From the NCBI GenBank assembly GCA_017644045.1, contig JAEPMI010000012.1:124001-188000 (forward strand): a DNA stretch of 64,000 bases. Reading direction: 5' to 3'. The notes beneath the pieces are model-generated. The model saw only the letters and a program-made list of their open reading frames with translations. It had not been told where the DNA came from and did no database searches. Position numbers and translations under genes: made by a program. The stretch's first letter is position 1, and each line of letters starts with the position of its first letter. Below, piece by piece: positions 59,547-64,000 of this stretch. Source of the stretch: Deltaproteobacteria bacterium (lineage in GTDB: Bacteria > Myxococcota_A > Polyangia > Polyangiales > Houyiibacteriaceae).

Positions 59547-60194
59547 ATGGCCGCCGTCTCCGCGTCCATCTTCGGTTCGTTCTGGGTCGCCCTCGGGTTG
59601 ATCATCCTGCTCGCGGACGTCCGCGCGTTCCGCCGCGCCGGTCCGCTGCGCCGAAAGCGGACGAAGGTGGCGGACCTCGAGGACGGGCGACCGGCGAAGC
59701 TCGTCGGGATCGTTCGCCTCGGCAGCGAGACGTTGAAGGCCCCTCTCAGCGGCCGCTCCTGCGCCGGTTGGCAGGTCGCCACGGCCGCCCGCCGTCTCTT
59801 CCGATGGCGCCCCGTGGGAACCTCTCGGGGAACGGCCGGGTTCTACCTCGACGACGGCACCGGCGAGGTCTTCGTGCCGCTCGACGGCGACGTCGCGATG
59901 GACCTCGCGGTCGGCGCCCGCGCTCACAAGCGCAAAGGTGCCCGCCTGTCGAGCAAGCTCGGGCCACTGATCGGTGAGCTCGTCCATGCCGACGACCGGC
60001 CGCGCACCTATCGGTGCGACGAGCACACCATCACCGACGGCATGCGCGTAGCGGTCTACGGGGTCTTCCGCTCCCTACCCGACCAACGGCCGGAGTCGGC
60101 GCGCTCCTACCGAGGCCGCAGCTACTGCTTCGTCGCCCAGACCGACGCCACCGAGCGCGTCCACGTCAGCGACGACCGCGCCACCCTCGGCTGA
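59547..60194 (+). CDS. membrane protein with GIDE-like domain
   Basis: The 215-residue protein has one N-terminal helix (SIFGSFWVALGLIILLADV) and then a beta-rich domain: KLVGIVRLGSETLKAPLSGRSCAGWQVA, then GFYLDDGTGEVFVPLDGDVAMDLAVG, and TDGMRVAVYGVFRSL. The ETLxAPLSGxxC phrase followed by a W/Y and the later conserved Gly fit the GIDE domain, known from mitochondrial E3 ligases and many bacterial membrane proteins of unknown function. No RING domain follows. It lies 71 bases after the RNase HII-like gene, with a small hairpin (59489-59514) between. A repeat array follows its stop. Confidence 0.7.
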   Translation: MAAVSASIFGSFWVALGLIILLADVRAFRRAGPLRRKRTKVADLEDGRPAKLVGIVRLGSETLKAPLSGRSCAGWQVATAARRLFRWRPVGTSRGTAGFYLDDGTGEVFVPLDGDVAMDLAVGARAHKRKGARLSSKLGPLIGELVHADDRPRTYRCDEHTITDGMRVAVYGVFRSLPDQRPESARSYRGRSYCFVAQTDATERVHVSDDRATLG

Positions 60195-60225
60195 GCCGGA
60201 GGACGGAGGACCCCGAAGCTCGCTC

Positions 60226-60431
60226 CGGAGGACGCAGCGCGAAGCGCGAGGGCGTGCGGCGTCGCCCGAGACCTTCAGCTTCTTGGGGAGACGAGGAGCG
60301 ACTCGTCGAGCGGAGGACGCAGCGCGAAGCGCGAGGACGCACCGAGCGGCGACGCCGCGAGAGCTTCAGCTTTTTGGGGAGACGAGGAGCGATTCACTCG
60401 CGACGAGTCGGGGGATTTTTCAAAATCCCCC
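60226..60431 (+). repeat. tandem 3' repeat array B with terminal palindrome
   Basis: Two units start CGGAGGACGCAGCGCGAAGC (60226 and 60311). The second runs through GAGCTTCAGCTTTTTGGGG and GAGCGATTCACTCGCGACGA to a palindrome with arms GGGGGATTTT (60410-60419) and AAAATCCCCC (60422-60431). It matches array A at 39984-40215 over most of a unit. In both places the array is downstream of a gene's stop codon in the same relative orientation and ends in the palindrome. The palindrome also lies 6 bases after the stop of the convergent lipoprotein gene. Confidence 0.88.
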
Positions 60432-60437
60432 AAGAAA

Positions 60438-60650
60438 CTACGTTCCACCGTCGCAGGGCTGGGTGCGGGATGGGTCTTCTTCGCAGACCTCGGCCACACA
60501 GGCGTAGATGACGCCACACGGTGCGTCGGGCCGAACGCAGTCGGCGGTGGTCACGCAGGGGTCTCCGGGAGGCGGATCGGGCTCGCTCACCTCGGGCGGG
60601 CAGCCGGCGAGGGCGAAGCTGAAGGCGATCATCGCGACGCGAAAGCTCAT
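60438..60650 (-). CDS. small Cys-containing lipoprotein
   Basis: A 70-residue lipoprotein (MSFRVAMIAFSFALAGCPP, Cys17) with an acidic/Pro spacer and six further Cys (DPCVTTADCVRPDAPCGVIYACVAEVCEED, then QPCDGG). It resembles single modules of the larger Cys-rich lipoproteins in this window. The start overlaps the stop of the sigma-54 activator gene by 4 bases, so it is probably cotranscribed with it. Function unknown. Confidence 0.78.
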   Translation of the reverse strand: MSFRVAMIAFSFALAGCPPEVSEPDPPPGDPCVTTADCVRPDAPCGVIYACVAEVCEEDPSRTQPCDGGT

Positions 60651-63067
60651 GAGAGGATGTCGTGCTCCTTGAGACGACGGTAGAACGTCCGGCGCGGGAT
60701 GCCCAGTGCACGGGCCGTCTTCGCTCGGTTCCAGTCGTTGGCTTCGAGGGCCGCGAGGATCTTCTGCTTCTCGGCGTCCTTGAAGTCTTCGAAGGTCTGC
60801 GGGGGAGGCTCCGCCGGCGCCGACGGTGTGGTCGGCACGACGATGTCGTTCGCGGCCACTTCGTCTCCGAGCGCCAGGTCGCTCGCCTGGAGGACCGGCC
60901 CCTCGCCCATCACCGACGCGTTGAGCAGGATGTGCTCGAGCTGGCGAACGTTGCCCGGGAGCGGGTGCGCCTGAAGCCGTGCCAGCGCCTCCCTGGAGAG
61001 CCGCAGGCGCCGGTCGCCCTTGTCGGCGATGCGAGCCAGGAAGTGGTCACAGAGCAGCGGGACGTCGTCGCGGCGCTCACGCAGAGGCGGCAATCGAACC
61101 TCGACCACGTTGAGCCGATAGTAGAGGTCCTCGCGGAACTCCCCCTTGTCGACCAGGGCGCGGAGGGACTTGTTCGACGCGCAGACATAGCGAACGTCCA
61201 CGAGCTCTTCCGCGTCACCGCCGATCGGCCGCACCTTGTGGTCCTGGAGCACGCGGAGCAGGTCGACCTGCATCTTCATCGGCATGTCGCCGACCTCGTC
61301 GAGGAAGAGCGTGCCGCCGGAGGCGCGACTCAACACGCCCTTGCGATCCCGGTCCGCGCCGGTGAAGGCACCGCGGACGTGACCGAAGAGCTCGGACTCG
61401 AGCAAGGCCTCGGGGACCGCTGCACAGTTGAGCGCGATGAAGGGCTTCTTGGCCCGGTTCCCCGAGTAGTGGATGGCCCGCGCCACGAGCTCCTTCCCGG
61501 TCCCGCTCTCCCCCTGAATGACCACGGGGACGTCATTCTCCCGAACGCGGTCGATCACGGCGAAGACGCGCCGCATCGGCTCGCTCCGGCCGATGATCCC
61601 CTGTCGGTCGTAGCGACCGCGGAGCTCGTCTCGGGTCGACTCGAGCTCGCGCTTGGTCTGCTCGAGCTCGTCGGTCCGGAGCGCGAGCACTCGCTCGACC
61701 TCGGCCTTCGCGTCCGCGATCTCCTGGTTGGCCTCCTCGAGCTCCGCCTTCCGCCGCTCGAGCTCGCTGACCATCTGGGCGTTCTCGAGCGCGATGGCGA
61801 CCTGGTCGGCGAAGGCCATCAGCAGATCGAGCGCCTCCTCGCGGAAGCGTCCCTTGCGCATCCGGTGCTCCAGGTAGAGAACTCCGTTCGTGCCCGAACG
61901 GCCGCGAACGGGAAGGCAGGCCACGGAGCGAAGCATCAGCTTGTGCACCGAGAGGTACTCGCTGAGCCGGCGGTCTCCGGCGGCGTCCACGGTCAGGATG
62001 GGCTCGCCGTCGATGAGCACCGCCTCGGCGATCGAGCGGGAGAACGCCACGCTCGGATCGCCCTCGGCGGTGCCGGCCGAGCGAACCAAGCGCGGGGTGA
62101 GGTCCCCCGTCGCCTCGTCCGGCAAGAGGAGGAAGCCTCGCTCGGCGCCCGATAGCGCCACCGCCGCGTCGGTGATGCGCTCGAGCAGGCGATCGACGTC
62201 GTGCTCGCGGGCCAGGCGCTTGATGACCTCGAGGAGGCGGGTGGCGGCCGGGTCGAGGGACGCCCCATCGGTGCTGCCCCCACTCGCTCGGCGGTCGGTG
62301 CTCGCGCTGGCGCGCAGTCGGAGGGCGCGGCGTGCCGGGTCGCGCCAGAAGCTCTCGCGCCGGTCCCTCGGGAGCTTGACCACGATCGACTCGAGCACCT
62401 CCATCGCGGCCTGCTCGTGCCGGCGCGCCACGAAGTCCGAGCCACGCTGGTGCTCCAGGGTCGCGAGCGTGTCGAGCGCCCGCCAGCGGATGTCGGAGCG
62501 CCCCTCCGTCTTCGCCGTCTCCGCGACCTCCTTGGCGTCCTCCACCCCTCCGTCGAGGTCACCGGTGGACGCGCGAGCTCGCGCGAGCTGGAGGCGAAGC
62601 TCGAGCGTCCAAGGTTCGAGCGCGTCGTCGTCCTCGACCAGCGTCCGCGCATCGGCGAGCTTGCCGACCGCGGCCGACGAGTCGGCCGGCCCGTCCCGGT
62701 CGAGCAACACCCGAGCGCCCGCGAGCAGCGCCGTCACCGCATCGCGACCGTCGTTGCGCGCCCGCGCCCGCGCGAGGGAATCGTCGAAGCGGAGGAGCCC
62801 GGTCTCGATCTCCCCCCGAGCCACAGCCACCGTGCCGAGCACGAGGATGGCGGTGGACGCCAGATCGTCCACTCCCGACGCGAGCGCCGCCTCCGCACGC
62901 TCGATCGCCGCGTCGTGCTCTCCCAGCTCGACCTCGACACGGGCCGAGAGCGCATGGCCGAGCGGCCCCTCGACTCCGCCGAGGGCGTCGAGCGCATCCC
63001 CCCACCGTCCATGGTCGAGGTGCGAACGAACCCCTCCTACCGCGCCGTCCTGTGCCACGCGGCCCAT
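60647..63067 (-). CDS. sigma-54-dependent activator with helical-repeat, GAF, AAA+ and Fis domains
   Basis: The 806-residue NtrC-type activator has an N-terminal helical-repeat region (about 1-240; ARVEVELGEHDAAIERAEAALAS), a GAF domain (about 265-425; LSGAERGFLLLPDEA, SVACLPVRGRSGTNGVLYLEH, ALDLLMAFADQVAIALENAQ) and a coiled coil. The AAA+ domain has Walker A GESGTGKE at 519-526 and the sigma-54-contacting loop GAFTGA at 566-571, then GNVRQLEH. The C-terminal Fis helix-turn-helix is NDWNRAKTARALGIPRRTFYRRL. The ATG at 63067 is preferred; GTG 63109 is the longer option. It lies downstream of a Ser/Thr kinase gene, a pairing frequent in myxobacteria. Confidence 0.93.
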   Translation of the reverse strand: MGRVAQDGAVGGVRSHLDHGRWGDALDALGGVEGPLGHALSARVEVELGEHDAAIERAEAALASGVDDLASTAILVLGTVAVARGEIETGLLRFDDSLARARARNDGRDAVTALLAGARVLLDRDGPADSSAAVGKLADARTLVEDDDALEPWTLELRLQLARARASTGDLDGGVEDAKEVAETAKTEGRSDIRWRALDTLATLEHQRGSDFVARRHEQAAMEVLESIVVKLPRDRRESFWRDPARRALRLRASASTDRRASGGSTDGASLDPAATRLLEVIKRLAREHDVDRLLERITDAAVALSGAERGFLLLPDEATGDLTPRLVRSAGTAEGDPSVAFSRSIAEAVLIDGEPILTVDAAGDRRLSEYLSVHKLMLRSVACLPVRGRSGTNGVLYLEHRMRKGRFREEALDLLMAFADQVAIALENAQMVSELERRKAELEEANQEIADAKAEVERVLALRTDELEQTKRELESTRDELRGRYDRQGIIGRSEPMRRVFAVIDRVRENDVPVVIQGESGTGKELVARAIHYSGNRAKKPFIALNCAAVPEALLESELFGHVRGAFTGADRDRKGVLSRASGGTLFLDEVGDMPMKMQVDLLRVLQDHKVRPIGGDAEELVDVRYVCASNKSLRALVDKGEFREDLYYRLNVVEVRLPPLRERRDDVPLLCDHFLARIADKGDRRLRLSREALARLQAHPLPGNVRQLEHILLNASVMGEGPVLQASDLALGDEVAANDIVVPTTPSAPAEPPPQTFEDFKDAEKQKILAALEANDWNRAKTARALGIPRRTFYRRLKEHDILS

Positions 63068-63141
63068 CCTAGAGGCACGATGGCGGCTCAGCAACGCACA
63101 GTTCGACACGCACCCCAGAATGGGGGCATGGCTCGCCAGAG

Positions 63142-64000
63142 CTAGTCCGGCTCGTCTTCTTCGGCGAGTCGCCGTTCCAGCTGCGCGAGGTAGTCGGACT
63201 CCTCGCTGGCGTCTCCGTCCTTCTTCTTCGCGTCCAGGAGCACGACCGGGCGGTCACCGCTCGCCGTCATCTCGTCCTCGAAGCCCGCGAAGGGCTCTGG
63301 CGGGAGGGTGTCACTGGCGGCCGGGAGCTCCATCGAGTCGGGGGGGAGGAGCTCGTCGAGATCGACTTCGTCGAAGGCGTCGGGCGGCACCGAGGGGAGC
63401 GCGTCCGGATCCATGGGCTCACGCCCGGGTTCGTCCCATGCGGCGTCGATCTCCTCCGCGTCTCCGAGCGGCATGCTCCAGTCGCCCTGCTCCGGCGCAG
63501 GGACCGGCTGCTCCACCGGCTCGTCCACCAGCGCGAGGTCGTGCTCGGGGAGCCGCTCGCCCGGAAAGAGATCGTACACATAGGCGGCGATCGTCCGAGG
63601 ACCGACCATCATCCCGTGGCGCATCGCGAAGTGCTCGAGGTGGAGCGCGAGGTCCGCCGCACTCTGGATCCGCGACTCGCGATCCCGCCGAAGGCAGGCG
63701 AGCACGATCTCCTCGAGGTCCGCCGGATAGTCCGGCCGCCGCTGGGAGGGCGGCGGCGCGTCGGTCTCCACCACCGCCTGCATGACCTGCATGTCGTTTC
63801 CGCGGTACAGGCGGTTACCGGTCGTGAGCTCGTAGAGGATCACGCCGAGGGAGAACACGTCCGCGCGTCGATCGACCCGCTTTCCGCGGACCTGCTCCGG
63901 CGACATGTAGGAGAAGGTTCCCTTCACCGCGCCCGCCTCGGTCTCCATCCGGGCATCGGTCTTGGCCACGCCGAAGTCCATTAGCTTCGCCACGCCGTCG
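63142..64000 (-). CDS. Ser/Thr protein kinase (partial, N-terminus off window)
   Basis: The visible 285 residues are the C-terminal part of a Hanks-type kinase. The activation segment DFGVAKT and GTFSYMSPEQVRG (SPE in place of APE), then RADVFSLGVILYELTTGNRLYRG and CLRRDRESRIQSAADLA (the conserved C-lobe Arg), are present; the P-loop and catalytic loop lie beyond the window end. After the kinase come about 150 residues of acidic, Pro-rich linker (DEPVEQPVPAPEQGD, DALPSVPPDAFDEVDLDELLPPD) without a transmembrane helix. Its gene precedes the sigma-54 activator by 74 bases on the same strand. Whether it phosphorylates that activator is inference. Confidence 0.93.
   Translation of the reverse strand, partial: DGVAKLMDFGVAKTDARMETEAGAVKGTFSYMSPEQVRGKRVDRRADVFSLGVILYELTTGNRLYRGNDMQVMQAVVETDAPPPSQRRPDYPADLEEIVLACLRRDRESRIQSAADLALHLEHFAMRHGMMVGPRTIAAYVYDLFPGERLPEHDLALVDEPVEQPVPAPEQGDWSMPLGDAEEIDAAWDEPGREPMDPDALPSVPPDAFDEVDLDELLPPDSMELPAASDTLPPEPFAGFEDEMTASGDRPVVLLDAKKKDGDASEESDYLAQLERRLAEEDEPD

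Overview
The window is a dense, GC-rich (about 70% by eye) stretch of bacterial chromosome with no tRNA, rRNA, CRISPR array, prophage or recognisable transposase. Several traits point to a myxobacterium (Myxococcota, probably the Polyangiales/Sandaracinus side): a MYXO-CTERM-like sorting tail on a DUF2330 protein, many small Cys-rich lipoproteins, a sigma-54 activator beside a Ser/Thr kinase, TPR-rich proteins, and a regulatory PTS with HPr kinase linked to rpoN. The lineage is inferred; no marker was searched.

Layout. 1-758: ribosomal genes rplM-rpsI (rpsI cut by the window edge). 954-10705: a secreted protein with a strong terminator, a PlsB acyltransferase, a DUF2400 protein, then a run of exported proteins (rhodanese lipoprotein, outer-membrane barrel, phosphoesterase, Cys-cluster protein, thioredoxin-fold lipoprotein). 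10706-12532: an SDR/TetR pair with two matching 18-bp operators, bracketed by two copies of a palindromic repeat that each start right after a neighbour's stop codon. 12533-20183: a Cus-type heavy-metal efflux operon (outer-membrane factor, adaptor with metal-binding N-terminus and DUF3347 C-terminus, RND pump, cupredoxin lipoprotein) plus a small Cys-rich exported protein. 20249-22669: an outer-membrane protein and a serine hydrolase separated by a repeat element.

22829-26737: hprK-rapZ-ptsH-ptsI, a phosphorelay with no sugar permease. 26794-30680: a lipoprotein hydrolase, then a VKOR-DsbA fusion, an OmpA-like protein and a TlpA-like lipoprotein, read as an envelope disulfide-bond cluster. 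30685-33062: rpoN-hpf-ptsN; PtsN (EIIA-Ntr) is the likely acceptor for the EI/HPr relay encoded 6 kb away. 33255-37039: a TPR-dynamin GTPase divergent from a response-regulator diguanylate cyclase. 37054-45225: DUF2330 protein, lone ABC ATPase, GNAT, mannose-6-phosphate isomerase, and a glycosyltransferase/polysaccharide deacetylase pair. 45222-53107: RNase HI with an extra N-terminal domain, membrane proteins (one with a long repetitive acidic tail), HupE-like protein and a large Cys-rich lipoprotein. 53200-60194: PEP-synthase-like phosphotransferase, RluA-type pseudouridine synthase, TPR protein, MepA endopeptidase, divergent RNase HII-like protein and a GIDE-like membrane protein. 60438-64000: small lipoprotein, sigma-54 activator and the C-terminal part of a Ser/Thr kinase.

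The most unusual non-coding content is three families of dispersed repeats, each with a fixed position relative to genes: one ends just before start codons (1782-1943; 21095-21346), one begins immediately after stop codons (10706; 12532), and one is a tandem 3' repeat ending in a G/C-flanked palindrome (39984-40215; 60226-60431). Two proteins also carry microsatellite-like acidic repeats (RND pump, AI-2E-family transporter). I found no clear novel multi-gene defence or biosynthetic system.
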